A stretch of DNA of 64,000 nt from Cordilura impudica (lineage: Eukaryota > Arthropoda > Insecta > Diptera > Scathophagidae): contig OY821519.1 of assembly GCA_963682025.1 (NCBI GenBank), forward strand, positions 132,099,612 through 132,163,611, in the 5' to 3' direction. The notes below the pieces were generated by a model. The model saw nothing but the letters and a program-made list of their open reading frames with translations, had not been told where the DNA came from and ran no database searches. Every line of letters begins with the position of its first letter. The first letter of the stretch is position 1. Of the stretch, positions 12,121 to 24,760 are shown in pieces. The position numbers and the translations under genes were made by a program.

Positions 12121-13170
12121 TATAAATAATAAACAAGTCCATTTCATATTTTAAATATTAGCAGTTTTTCTTTTAAGAACTCTAAATTTGAACATATAGA
12201 AAAATGTCCAATAGGGATATAACTTTTTAACATTTTAAGTATTTTAAAGTAACTATCAAATTGGCCCTATGCAGACCGTATAGAGCCTGAAAAACTATGG
12301 AGAATGAGTGGTCTCCCGTTTTCGCTGTCTTAAAAAAAGATTCCATATAAACCTTGCTGAAGTTTGGTATATACAGCTTTTTACCCAATTTAAAAGGTTT
12401 TAAAATTTTTATGATTTTTTTAAATTTTTTAATTTGTCATATATTTTTTTTAATTCCTATAAAATATTTTGTCACTTTAGTGTTAATTCTTTTAAATACC
12501 TATATAATTAATCTTAAAACAAGGTAAAAAATAATTAAAATTATTTTATATCAACAATTGTTGTTTTACATACTGCAATTAATTTTATGGCATCCGGTAA
12601 AAAAAGATAAAATTCTGCATCTTCGTGTGAAAAAAATACATCTCTAGGATTAACAGTGCCTCCGCAATGAATCCTGCAAGTTGCGCTTTCATTCGTTATT
12701 TGCTTGCGCTCGGTGACTGTTGGAAGTTTTTACATGTTTCTAAGTGATATTCCTAAAATAAACTCGAAGCACAGCTTATATTTTAGTATGGAGCCATCAA
12801 CTTCAGGATTTAACTAGCTTTAGGGAAAAAACGATTTTTTAAATATATCTCTTCACATTTAAAAAAATTTTTTAATTTTCCATATATGTAGACATATCGT
12901 TATAAGTTGGGCTTAGTTGAGCTCTACTTCTTTATTTTTTTTGGGTATATATACCTCCCACAAGATTGTTGCAATTAATTGGGGTGCCCTTTTGCGCCTT
13001 TTTTTAAATATTCTAGTTTTTGTTCGCGAACTTGAGGAGAAGAAATGCTCATTTTCTTTAATAAATTATGGTCTGTTTGTGTTTGATGTTGTGGTTCTCT
13101 TTGTTTTAGAGTTTGTACTTACTGTTGTTGCTATTCCGGTTTTATTGTCACATTTTGCTTTAAACATTTT
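12121..13170. other. Non-coding stretch, nothing recognised
   Basis: Very AT-rich at 12400-12600; slightly more balanced at 12600-12740 but without a convincing reading frame. A 108-codon frame at 12917-13243 runs straight into the next DINE-like element and is not called. Confidence 0.45.
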
Positions 13171-13952
13171 TATACCCTATACCACTATGTGGTTTGGGTA
13201 TAATGACTTTGTGCTGCTGTTTGTAACAACCAAAAATATTTGAACCAGACCCATCTTTAATTATACCGATGGAATCAGAATCACTTTTTGAGTTGATTTA
13301 ACAATGTCCGTCCGTCCGTCCGTCCGTCCGTCTGTGTGTCCATGTAAAGCTTGTAATCAAAGTGCAGGTCGCAAATATGAATATATTTTGATGAAATTTG
13401 GTATATAAGCTTTTGTCGGCCATGGGATGAACGCTATTGAAATTGAGAATTGGTCCATGTTCAGACCTAGCCCCCATACAAATTACCCATATGAAATCGA
13501 CATAAATTGCCATAAGATCCAAATTGTCATATAGATCTTACTCAAATTGGGTTTGTATGCATCCATTACATCCACTAATGAGTAGTCCAAAAATGATCCC
13601 TTTGACCCCATATAGAGCTGCTTCCCGATCTTCACTTAAATCTATTAAAAAACAAAAATATTGCACTGATTCTTCTCAAATTTTGTTTGTACATATTTTT
13701 GCAAAATACAAGAGACTTTACCAAACATGATCAGGATCGGTCCATTTTTGGACCTAGTCCCTTTATAGATATAGCATCCGATATGAACTTTTTCATATCT
13801 GCAGCCAAAAAAATTAATAAAAATCCCACTCAAATTTGGTTTTTGCTTATTTTCTATGTCCAGTTAGTTGGGCCTAAGAGATAGGGTTTCCAAACGCATG
13901 GTATAGGGTATCGTATAGTCGGTCTAGACCGACTATAATTTTCTTACTTGTT
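13171..13952 (+). mobile_element. DINE-like element, copy 5, full length
   Basis: 5' hairpin TATACCC(tata)CCAC...GTGG(ttt)GGGTATA, five GTCC units at 13305, body, 3' palindrome AGTCGGTCTAGACCGACT at 13918, and CTTACTTGTT end. It shares the short form ATCCCTTTGACCCCATATAG with the copies at 56168 and 60888, marking a young subfamily. Confidence 0.9.
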
Positions 13953-14920
13953 AATATTGTATCATATATATGCATACATTAGGATGGGTCAAATTTTTTG
14001 CCGACCAAGCGTGTAGCGAAAAAATAATCTACCGAAAAGTTCTGCTTTTCAAAAATTGAATTTAGTTAGTTTTTCGTATAAAAGTGTTCATGGCAAGTCG
14101 GAAATTCCATTAACACATTCACGAAATGTGTGTTTTATACTGGTTTGTTTACTGGTCAATTATAGTTTCCTTTAAGTGTTAAGGATTCAGTCAACAGGAA
14201 CAAGGATTTATTTTTAAACAACACTGGCATTTGATTTAAGAACTATGATTACTTAGGCAATTCTTTAATTCTTTTTCGAATTTACTGTACATTGCATTTC
14301 TACCATATGCTTTATCAAATTGTTTGAGCCCGAACAAATATTGAGAGAAATTTTCGCGAAAAGTCAGCCGAGAGCAATCGAATAGAGACATTTTGAATAT
14401 GTTTTTCATTACTTCTGATCCTTTGATATCAAGCAAGAGAAAGCTGCTAAAAAAAAAACTCATGTACATGTTTAGTGATGGCGATGAGTATAAAATGAAG
14501 ATGATAATGAATATGAAGATGAATATGGAAATTGTAATTAATGCGATTTTTTTAACTGAGAGATCGAGTTTTATGATTAGAATAATATAAATGCAAAAAG
14601 CTCCCTTAATATTGTGTTTTTTGAGGTTAGGGACGATCCAAGACCCGTTAAGTTAATTTTGCGTCAGGATTCGGATTCAGCGACCAAAATTCATTGATTC
14701 GCTTACCAGATCAACATAAAATGTTTAAAGGGCTGTGTAATATCACAGCAAGTACATATAAAGTCAATTTTGTTTTTCTTAAAAAAATCATAAAAAAAAT
14801 TTTTTTCACTAAAATATATCTACAAAACGTGTTTTTTTTTCTTGTTTCAATGTATCTTATCAGAAAAAGCCATAATATCGTCAATTAAAGGCTTGTACGA
14901 ATTGTGGCACAAAAACAAGG
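13953..14920. other. Non-coding stretch, nothing firm
   Basis: ATTAGGATGGGTCAAATTTT at 13979 looks like the end of a TIR element of the AGGGTGG type seen at 16533, but no partner end was found. Otherwise unassigned. Confidence 0.4.
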
Positions 14921-15185
14921 TCCAATACCCCACTGTGCGTCAGTTCTCAGCACGACTTCTTACACTAATAACCTGTCAAATGACACAAGGTAGCGTTACT
15001 CTCCCTTTTATATTGTTCAGATATAGGATATCGTCCATTTTCGGCACGGTTACTCTTATTAGTAATAAATGACCTCACACAAATTTGCAAAGCTCTTCCT
15101 ATCATAGTAATCGAGAGATGTGATATTGAATATATTATTTGCATGGGACCTGCTACGCCCCGTGAATTTTTCAGGTATTTTAATG
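14920..15185 (+). repeat. Family F repeat fragment, two partial units
   Basis: CAGCACGACTTCTTACACTA, ACCTGTCAAATGACACAAGG and CATTTTCGGCACGGTTACTC, followed by ATGACCTCACACAAATTTGC and GCATGGGACCTGCTACGCCC, follow the unit order of the array at 20.1-21.7 kb. Confidence 0.7.
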
Positions 15186-16532
15186 GTTATTCTGCTATTC
15201 GTGGTAGAGAAGAATCGAACAAATCTAAAATCATTAACTAATCCGACTTTGTTTTATGTATATAGATATAAAATTTATAGTTTTCGTACCTTGTAATTCA
15301 GTTTAGAGTTTCCAAGTTTAGAGATCCTCCAACATGAAATTGGTGTTAATGTTTCGAACTAGCTAAAATACTTGTCATTGACCCATATACAGAGTCGATT
15401 TAGCTAACTGTCTGTCTGTGAAGATCGCTATTTAAGTTGGGAAATGTTTCAATTGTTAAAATACTCTTCGATTGAGATCATCATGCTTATCTCAAAACTA
15501 TAGCTCACTTTAATTTATTTTTTAATATTCATTACATTTTTTCAAGAACTAAAAAAAAGTGGTTTGTTTTTGTTTAAAATTAACATATTTATCCAAAGTT
15601 ATTAAATTAATAACAGAATTCAGTTTAAAATAGAAAATAACAATAATTGAGCTTGAGAAGTCTCAATGAATGGTTCATAATTATAGCACACTTAAAAGAT
15701 TTAATTCATTTAATGAAACGTTGATCAAAGTTGGAACTAAGTATGATGAAATACTTCCTCCTCTGGCTTTCGAAATATATTTGATCCTGTTTGGAATTGA
15801 TTTGACCAATTTGGAGCAGTCATATATGGTTACTTTATACCAGATTCTCTTACAGCGCTGATCAATTCATTTTTAGTTCTTATTTGGTAGTTTTGAAGGT
15901 CACGGTCACGATACGCTAACGGAACCACTACCACCCTTTATTCCTGGCTGGAAGCAAAATGGTTAATCCTTCTCCTGCATTGAGTTTTAACTAAAACTGA
16001 AGGAATAGAACATATTTTAGTTAAATTTTATGAGAAATGTTTCAAGAGAGGGCGCTACAATTTTGACACCATATATTGACATTATCATTCCCACTCTTAT
16101 ATATCCATATTATTTGCTGCATGTATCCGCATAATAATACAAGTTTTTCTATGGGTTAATTTTCTGCATAAGCTCATTAAAACATTTATTTTAAAAGTGC
16201 GCTATAATTTTGAGCAGTACTTTATATATAAATCAAATGTTTAACATACCGATTGAATTGTTCGGTATAACGATGGTATAGGATAGACGAGAAAATAAAT
16301 CTTTACATCCAAAAGTTTTCTAAGTTTGATATTCTCTTAACATTTTGCAAAATTGTTCGGTTATCCTGCTTCTCGCTTTTATTTATATTTTTTTCTACAA
16401 TATGATGGTAAATATTTTGTTAATTATTGTTCACTAGTTTGTTAACTTTTTTTTTTGAATACATAAATGTTTTTCAAGTGTAAAACATTTCCGTCTTCAT
16501 TTGAAGGTGTATTTATGCACACATATGTACAT
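15186..16532. other. Non-coding stretch with a diverged DINE-type fragment
   Basis: At 15378-15425, GACCCATATAC, AGAGTCGATTTAGC and CTGTCTGTCTGTG resemble the GACC...GTCC part of the DINE-like family. A 63-codon frame at 15670-15861 has no recognisable motif. The remainder is unassigned. Confidence 0.4.
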
Positions 16533-17804
16533 AGGGTGGAGCGAAATTTTTTCGAATTTTGTTTGTCGTGTATTATGAATCGATGCTCCATAGCTTTAAA
16601 CATACTGAAAAAATATATTTATGCTTCCTAGGTCTTGAGGTGGCGCAGAGGACTTCAATTTTTAAACTAGACCCTTTATTGAAATAAAAGTAATTTGCTA
16701 TAAAACAGTTTTATATGATGTTAATTCAAGTTGTTTAGTCTTTTATTTATTCACATAAAATACAATTAATATAAATAAGAAAGTATTGTTAAAAATATAT
16801 ATATGTAATTCATAATCAGTCTCATTGCTGGAAAAACTTGGTCTCAAACAATAGTATGTCTCGTCTATATCGCCGGAAAAGCTGTTAGGACCTGTAGGGT
16901 TCCATCGAGACTTAAAAACAAATGGCGCAGTGGTAATTCAGATATGTGCAATAAACATACAAACCATTGTAAAGGTCGTTTTAGATGTTTTTCTATTAAT
17001 GAAATTACTCCATTTTTATGTCCCGTTTGGATCGCGAGTGGATAATGTTTTAATTTTTAGATGTACGCGTTGAAAAACTTGTTCTTTTTTTTTAGCAGTA
17101 CACGTGCAAGAACACGAACTTAGAATAAAGCTACACTCGAATCTGTGTGGTATATGTGTGTTCGAAACAAAAAATACGTGATAGAAAAATGTTCGTGTAG
17201 ATAACGAAATATTAAAACAAAACACAGTCATGATTGTGTTTGGCACCGTACCAAATTCAGAAACACACATAATTGATATGAAAATAAAAATATGTGTTGG
17301 CTGCTTTAGAACAGAACATTGTGTGTTTGATGTGTGTATTTTCCGAACCTTGCATTTAACTAATATTAGTTTAGTTATTAAAAAGTAAGGAAAACAATTA
17401 TTCGTTGATTAAACTTTTGCTTTATTTTAAGTTTTTGTTTAACAGGTAACACTTTAACTTTTTTATGAAGAAACACTTTTTCTTTGTTCTGAAGAAACCG
17501 TAGCAAAATAGCATTAAGACAACGGAATTCCTCAACTACGTTTTAGGCACATATAAATTTAAGTGTTGCTAACACTTTCTATAGTGGTGGTAACGATTTT
17601 TAAATGGTACTAAACTACAACTTAAAAAGTACATAGTAGTAAATACCTTGTATGTTTTTAAAACTTCAGTCTTCGTGCGCCACCCCCAAATAAAGTCGTA
17701 AGGATATAATATTTTGCATGAATTACACTTTTTTATAGAGTCATAGATTAACAATACAGGAGATTTAAAAACAAATTTTTTTTGGCCATTTTCACTCTGC
17801 CCTA
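16533..17804. mobile_element. 1.27-kb non-autonomous TIR element with 8-bp target duplication
   Basis: Left end AGGGTGGAGCGAAATTTTTT; right end, read inward on the other strand, TAGGGCAGAGTGAAAAT. Directly outside lie identical ATGTACAT copies at 16525-16532 and 17805-17812. Subterminal parts also mirror each other (GAGGTGGCGC at 16635, complement-like GCGCCACCCC at 17680). The body shows no transposase. An 8-bp duplication fits hAT or P-type elements; a 7-bp reading (ATGTACA with TAGGG ends) is also possible. Confidence 0.75.
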
Positions 17805-17812
17805 ATGTACAT

Positions 17813-18924
17813 ACGTACGTATAAATTTGTATGCACGTAATTACGAGTATTTTATTTATATGTTAATTGTTTTGTTTATATAATTTACTATCGCTGTTTG
17901 ATGACAACTTCAAGTAAATACATATATCAAATTGAGCTAAGCTTTTAATACGTTTAGTGAGCCTAAAGCCCGTTATATTGCTTTTAAGTGCGGTCAAGGT
18001 CTCCAATTAAGGTAATAAATACCATAACTAGAACGTAGCTATGTGACTTGGATTACCTTCCCGTTGTAAATGAAATTTTAAAAAACCGATTATATGCTAA
18101 ATCTACGAGTATAATTAATTCATTTTAATATTGTTATATTGCTCGTAAGTGCAATTTTATGTAAATGTAGAAGAAAATATTTGAAAAAATTTTATAATTT
18201 AAAATGAAAATTTTCAAAAGTTTCGCACGCCATCATAATCCTATCCCGGAATTTCATATCTAACAGATAATTAAACGAGTAATTAAAAATTTGCTTAATT
18301 GTTGTATTATATTGAGACAAATCACAGTTTGAACTTGTGTAATAAATATTCGAATAAGTTCAGCTACAATATTTTTGGCGAGTTTATAACAGACAGACGG
18401 ACATCGTTAGATATGCTTAACAGTTGATAGATTTAATAATAAATTTTATAACATTGACACCCACTCTCTTGTATAAAAATAAACTGTTTTTATTTTTTGT
18501 AAATAATAAGTCAGATGTTTAGATAATTTCTAATTTTATTTAAAGAAATAAAATTTTTATTTAAATTGTATCATACAGAAGGTGTAATCGAAACTCAGAA
18601 AATAAGGTATAAACAAAGTTAAAAATCACAAAGTTTTTTTATTGTTTAAGGTAGACTATTTAAATAACTTTTTATTAATAAAAAGAAATATTTAATCCAT
18701 ACAGTAGAAATATTAAAAAAGTATTAATTCTAAATAGTTATTCCGACAGGAATAATTTATTATAAAACTAATATGAGGTTCATCCACATCGTACCCCACA
18801 CAAATTTGAAGGTACTGAACCTACCCAACTACATTCCCAAAGAACCACGGTAATTTAAATCGTTACGTCCGGCAGAGTGTCACTCCCTTTTTGATAACCT
18901 TCCATATTACACTTAGCCCTATTT
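17813..18924. other. Non-coding stretch with a small DINE-type fragment
   Basis: ACAGACAGACGGACATCGTT at about 18391 is the microsatellite part of the DINE-like family in reverse; its surroundings are too diverged to delimit. The rest is unassigned. Confidence 0.4.
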
Positions 18925-19703
18925 ATACCCTATACCACTATGTGGTTTGGGTATAATGACTTTGTGCTGCTGTTTGTAACTACCAAAAATATTTGACCTA
19001 GACCCATCTTTTATTATACCGATCGAATCAGAATCACTATCTGATTTGATTTAACGATGTCCGTCCGTATGTGTGTCCATGTAAAGCTTGTAATCAAACT
19101 GCAGGTCGCAAATATGAATATATTTTGATGAAATTTGGTATATAAGCTTTTGTCGGCCATGGGATAAACGCCATTGAAATTGGTGAGAATCGGTCCATGT
19201 TCAGACCTAGCCCCCATACAAATGACCCCTATGAAATCGACTTAAATTGCCATAAGATCCAAATTATCATATAAATCTTAGTCAAATTGGGTTTGTATGT
19301 GTTTATTACATCCATTAATCAGTAGTCCAAAAATGATCCCTGTGGGACAACTCTTAGTCATATAGAGCTGCTTCCCGATCTTCACTTAAATCTATCAAAA
19401 AACAAAAATATTGCACTGATTCTTCTCAAATTTTGTTTGTATATATTTTTGCAAAATACAAGAGACCTTACCAAACAAAGTCAGGATCGGTCCATTTTTG
19501 GGTCTAGTCCCCATATAGATATAGCATCCGATATGAACTTTTACATATCTGCCTCCAAAAAAATTAATAAAAATCCCACTCAAATTTGGTTTATGCTTAT
19601 TTTTTTATATCCAGTTAGTTGGGCCTGAGAAATAGGATCTCTAAACGCATGGTATAGGGTATCGTATAGTCGGTCTAGACCGACTATAAATTTCTTACTT
19701 GTT
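18925..19703 (+). mobile_element. DINE-like element, copy 6, full length
   Basis: Complete, with 5' hairpin, short GTCC block (two units), body, 3' palindrome at 19668 and CTTACTTGTT end. Unlike the copies at 13171, 56168 and 60888 it keeps CTGTGGGACAACTCTTAGTC, so it represents the longer form. Confidence 0.9.
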
Positions 19704-20085
19704 TTGTTTGAAATATTTAGCATAGATGTTCTTTTTTTGTGATGAATTATTCCGTTTTTTCTTCCATAAATTTAAATATTTAATTTATTTTTTCGAATCT
19801 CTTTAAAGCAGGGATGCACAGTGGTATGACTTGTATGGAGTGGCCAAAAATACTTCCAATAGAGATATCAACGTGAAACTTTGGCGATGGCATAATAAAA
19901 ATGTGAGAATTATTTAATGATAAAATGGGCGAGGTATACATCCATACCCACCCACTAACACTCACTTCCATCCCATGTAAGCAGAAAGTAGAGAATAAAA
20001 TTGTAAGCTATTTGTTTTTAATTCAGAACAAGTTTTTCATAAGATTTAATTTTACGGAAGAAGAACATTAACCATTTATAAAATA
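19704..20085. other. Non-coding stretch, possible end of an unknown element
   Basis: GGGATGCACAGTGGTATGAC at 19810 resembles a terminal repeat, but no partner was found. Nothing else recognised. Confidence 0.35.
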
Positions 20086-20492
20086 CTAGATGTAACCCGG
20101 TGTGCTTCGCTACCCCCTCTCTCCTCCACTATTACAGTAATTCAGATATATCACATTTATTTTTAAGTTTGTATGGGAGTGTCACGCGCATTTTTCCAAT
20201 CCCGCCCATTTTTGTCTGACTACTTACGTTAATAATAGATGACCTGACACAAATTTGCAAAGCACTCTCTGTAACAGTACTTAGTAAATATGATATTAAA
20301 AATGTACTTTGTATGGGAGGTGTCATGCCCAGTAAAGATATTTTAAAAAAAATACAGCCAGTAGCACTTCCCATATCCGCAGTAAGAATCTGTGAAAATT
20401 TCAGGAAGATCAGATGAGTCGTTACGAAGATTAGCTCCTACAAAAAAACAAACACACATTACCTCTTTATTATGCTAGTATAGATTATTAGT
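20086..20492 (+). repeat. Family F element, short copy
   Basis: Starts ACTAGATGTAACCCGGTGTG and contains one body unit (GTCACGCGC, ATAGATGACCTGACAC, GCAAAGCACTCTCTGTAAC). It ends with GGAAGATCAGATGAG, AACAAACACACATTACCTC and TTATGCTAGTATAGATT. The same terminal block closes the longer copy at 21752. Confidence 0.75.
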
Positions 20493-20835
20493 ATAGATTT
20501 TTTTATTTCGATACTTGCTGATATGCAATGTTTTTTGTTTTTTCATTCGGTACAACAATTATCAGATTTTTCGGCGTTCCTACCCTGGAGGTACATGTAG
20601 CTGCCCATGAGAAGAACATGGATTTTCCAAATTAGATCTGGCAACACTTAACTATTGGCCTTGAACTTAAAATATCATTTTCTTTTTAGCGATTTTTGAT
20701 TTGGCCCATTTTTGATTTTCAAGATTTTTGTTTTTGGTCGATTTTTATTTTTCGTGATTTTTGATTTTGGCAATATATTTTCCAGGACAAATCACATTGA
20801 TAGCTAATGAACTTGTCAAAAGACTGTCGCTTTCG
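20493..20835. repeat. Low-complexity GATTTTTGATTT stretch
   Basis: Between two family F copies. From about 20690, variants of CGATTTTTGATTTTGG repeat irregularly. The part at 20570-20660 is unassigned. Confidence 0.5.
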
Positions 20836-21754
20836 TGGTACTTTATATTTTTTACATAGGAGGTGCCACGCCCACTAATCTCATCCCGCCCAATTATTAT
20901 TGGACTACTCACATTAATATCTGATGGACTCGTGCAAAATGTCGGGTCTTTCCCTTTTATAGTACACCAGTTATATGATATTAGATATCTACTTTGCATG
21001 GGCGGTGCTACGCCCACTGCTTCGATCACGCCCATTTTTTTGTTCGACTAATCACACAAAGAACCTATGGGCTCACGCAAAGCCGCAAAGCTCTCTCTTT
21101 TACAGTACTGCAGATATATGGCATTAAATAGTTACTTTGCATGGGAAGTGCCTCGCCTATTGGTGTTAACCCGTCAATTTTTTGTTCGACTACTCATACT
21201 AAGATCTTATAGGCTCGTGCAAAGTGTCAAAGCTTTCTTTTTTTTAGCACACCTGTTATATGATATCATATATTTACTTTATATGGGCGGTGCCATGCCC
21301 ACTGCTCCGATCACGCCCATTTTTTGTCTAACTAGTCACATGAGTAACATATGGGCTCACACAAATTCCTAAGACTCTCACTACTACAGTACTCCAGATA
21401 TATGGCATTTTATATTTACTTGGTATGGTAGGTGTCACGCCTATTGGTCCATTTTGTGTCCGACTACTCACATTAATAATAGGTGACATCAGACAAATTT
21501 GAAAAGCTCTCTCTATCACAGTACTCGAGATATATAATATTGAAGTATTACTTGTATGGGATGTACCACGGCCACTTATCCGATCCCGCCCATTTCCGGC
21601 GTAGCTATATATATATATATAGCCTATAGCACTTCCCATATCCGCAGTAAGACTCTGTGAAAATTTCAGGAAGATCAGATGGGTAGTTACGGAGATTACC
21701 TCCTACAAACAAACAAACACACATTACCTCTTTATTATATTAAGTATAGATTAA
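20836..21754 (+). repeat. Family F element, long copy with about five tandem units
   Basis: Units of roughly 150-180 bp repeat TGCCACGCCCACT, CCGATC(CC)GCCCATTTT, TACTCACATTAATA, CTCACACAAA, AAAGCTCTC and a GATATATGGCATT-like end. The stretch closes with CCATATCCGCAGTAAGACTC and ACAAACACACATTACCTC before TTAAGTATAGATT. No reading frame is conserved between units, so this looks like a satellite-like body inside a dispersed element rather than a gene. Confidence 0.75.
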
Positions 21755-21859
21755 TAAAAACATAATAATAACCAAAAAATTAAAAAATAAAATATAAAAA
21801 ATTATAAAAACGTTAAATAACGATCTATTTCAAAATTAATCTAGCAAACCAAGCACAGA

Positions 21860-22300
21860 TTTGAATAAATTTTATTTCTTCTTGCATTGTAATTTTCACT
21901 GTTCCATTATAAGAGGATCCGAACTTAGAAGTAAACCATTAAACAAGTCCGTATGTGTTGAAACGCCTAAAGTTTTACGCATGTGGAGTCTAAATTTTTT
22001 GATGTCTTTGTTCGTAGACTCAGAAGCTTCTTCAGAAAGCTCTCCAATCGATACCAGTACATCAGGAGCGTGAATTAAAATTTTGTTGACTGAGTGTGAA
22101 AGGTAGTACCATGCATACTTCTTTGTCAGCTCCTGAAGACAAAGCTTGCGACAATGTTGCACACCTCTCAATTAAATCTTTATCAACGCCTGTTATTTCA
22201 GCAGTCAAGCTGGCATTGCTGAAAAATTTTCTTGCAGTGTTTCCATCATTAGAAGACCCACTCCCTCCAGTTTTTGGCTTGTCGGTTATTAGCCCCATTG
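21860..22300 (-). pseudogene. Broken ORF of an unclassified transposon-type protein (NDGNTARKFF motif)
   Basis: On the minus strand, KTGGSGSSNDGNTARKFF and EITGVDKDLIERC (22298-22130) are followed in another frame by KYAWYYLSHSVNKILIHAPD and LSEEASESTNKDIKKFRLH, then LFNGLLLSSDPLI (to about 21900). The blocks resemble, from memory, multi-copy proteins of unknown function in insect and cnidarian genomes that behave like transposon genes. I cannot name the superfamily. The needed frame change near 22110 and lack of a start upstream mark it as a relic. Confidence 0.5.
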
Positions 22301-23610
22301 CCTTCTAGGATTTGTAATTGAATATTCTGTTTTCCGTGTGTTATTGTTATGTATTGTTGATCTGTATTGGAATAATTAGTCATTTATTGTTCGGTTTAAG
22401 ATCATTTATATATTTTTCTAATGAAAGAAAAATTGTGCTTTTCCGTCTTAATTTGCCATTATTTTAGTTAAAATTTTATAAGCCCATTGAAAACACTTTT
22501 CGTAACATGCATAATCACAAGACATAAAACAAAAATACCACACAAAAATCCGCAGTTGCACATCAGAAAGCTGTCGCAAAAACCATGAGACCGCTTTGAT
22601 CTGTGGGAGATAATACAAAGACGGGCACTTGATGGCAGCTGATATTAAAAGCATAGAATCTTAAGGCGTTGATATTTATTTAAAAAAAATCCTAATGCAG
22701 GAATCTGGAGGGACACAACTAAAACTTTAGCTGAAATTGAAATATATGGACGAGTGAACACTAACAATGGCACTGGGCAAATATTAATTGTATAAAAACA
22801 ACAAACTAAAGATATTAAAATTATTTTAAAATTATATTAGTACCGTTCACTTCAATATTCATTTTAAATTATTTCAATACAGAATACTTTTATATCGTTT
22901 TAATTGTTTTAAAGTTACACTTTTTTCAACCTGCTCACATGCTCTCTGTTACGGAGGAAACCGCCTCGCTACTGATTCTCGTTGGATTTTGAATAAAGAA
23001 GACAATTTACTCTAAATTCAATATGTAGTTTATTTAAAGTAATTGCTCTAAATTAAAATTCCTAAAATAAAACTTCAGTTAGAGGAATTCACATATTCTT
23101 AGAACTATGGTGGCTTACTTTAGGTATGAGAACCACTAGATTAAAAAAGATTGTATAAAATATAATTTTTGCTGGACGCAATACACACTTTGCTTGCCAA
23201 GGTTAAGTAGAACTTTTTAAAATTGCAAATTTTGTTGGAGGGAAAGCTTGTGGCATCAACTCCGAAAAATTAAGTTTGACATCTACAATGATATATATAT
23301 ATGCTTATATTCATACAAACTAAACATAGCTTATTAACTTATGCAGACTTTGCCAGTGGCGGCAACACTCTCTCTTTTTAAGCTATTCTTAAAGAGTACC
23401 GTTGGAATGAAACAAAAACAACTATACTTTGTTATTATAGGAGATAGTGATGATATATTTGGTGATGAACCTTTGGCATTTTTTTTTTGCCTATGGCATC
23501 TACCACAGTCTGACGTAACAGTTATAAGAGAAATGACGAAAAAGTCTTATTTAAACATTAACATTGATGAATTCAAATTAACCATTATTGTAATATTTAT
23601 TTAATTTTTG
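22301..23610. other. Non-coding stretch, possible LTR remnant
   Basis: TGTTACGGAGGAAACCGCC at 22948, followed 40 bases later by GAATAAAG, is reminiscent of a gypsy-type LTR, but no matching second copy, primer site or ORF is present. A frame of 68 codons at 22448-22654 and one of 87 at 23341-23604 have no motif. Unassigned otherwise. Confidence 0.35.
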
Positions 23611-23614
23611 TCAT

Positions 23615-24095
23615 CGTAATCAGTATAGGTGAGAAATATTTTTTTTTTTTTTTGGTGATGAACAACAACAACAACAACCAATAACCATTACTGAAAGTAA
23701 TTTAAGTTTTTGGTTATGAATACCCGGATATATATCGTATTGTTGATTTAATGGATGCATTTCTAAAGGGATATACATATAATTATTATTATACTACTTT
23801 AACTAAACTGCTTAAAGTTTATTTTTTAAATCTACTTTTTATTCATAAAATTAATAAACATTGCTTAAAAAACTGCCCGTTTTGTTTACTTTACCAAAGA
23901 TATTTAAATGCTTAAGAAACGCATCCATTACATCAAAAATACGAAAGAATCCGGGTAGCGATAACAAAAAAATAAAATTTTTTTCGATAATGGTTATTGG
24001 TAACCAACAAATTTTTTTTGGTTGTTATAATAGTTATTCATAGCCAAAAAAAAATATTTCTCATTTAAATTGGTTACGGTGACCAAAATACTATA
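23615..24095. mobile_element. Inverted-repeat (foldback-type) element
   Basis: GTGAGAAATATTTTTTTTTT and later CAACCAATAACCATTACTG on the left (23629-23696) mirror GATAATGGTTATTGGTAACC and AAAAAATATTTCTCATTT on the right (23986-24067). A second mirrored part (GGATGCATTTCTAAA / AAACGCATCCATTAC) lies inside. Arms of about 150 bp fold on a short centre. No coding region. Confidence 0.6.
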
Positions 24096-24760
24096 TATGT
24101 ATCTTACGATAATGGCTGAAAATACCCTAAACCAGATGAACCAATTTTAACGGAACATTTTCTTCCGAAAAAAAAAGAAATATTATTTTCTACACTCGCT
24201 TTAAAGAACTGTTTTAATTAAGTTCGAAACATACTAATGTTTTTGGTACCTGTTTAACCTTTTTTGATATTGCTCATAAACATGTTCTTGTTGCAAAAGA
24301 CCGAAATTTTCATATTTTCTTTCTTCAGAAATATATGTCATTATTTTTTATGCATGATTGGAAAATTACAGTCCCAAATCTTAAATAGTTTGCCGTTTAT
24401 AATGTTTCTTGCTTCTCCTGTAAAAAAGCATTTTATTTGACGATAGTTTTGTTTAACGTGAACTGTTGTATTTAAAAGCACTAAAGCACTAAAAATTAAA
24501 AAACGATTTTTGGGTCGTTTAAAGGCTCTAAAACGAGCGCGAAAAGCGAAAAGTTAGCATCGCTTTTCGCTTTATAAATTATTACCTTCCTTCAATGCCG
24601 AAAAGATTATCTTAACATATAATTTTTGCTTTATAATTAGTTCATTCTATGTTTAAAAAAAATCTTAAAACAGTGAAAATTGTTCGGAGTTTATTCAATA
24701 TGCAAGACTAAAACCCTAACTCGCTGACAATAAACTGCATATAATAAACTAATAATTCTA
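24096..24760. other. Non-coding stretch containing motif C
   Basis: TTGCTTCTCCTGTAAAAAAG at 24409 recurs at 37328 and 40229. The rest is AT-rich and unassigned. Confidence 0.4.

Noticed and set aside
22945..23100. Solo LTR starting TGTTACGGAGGAAACC
   Set aside because: No second copy, no clear CA end and no target duplication could be found; kept only as a remark.
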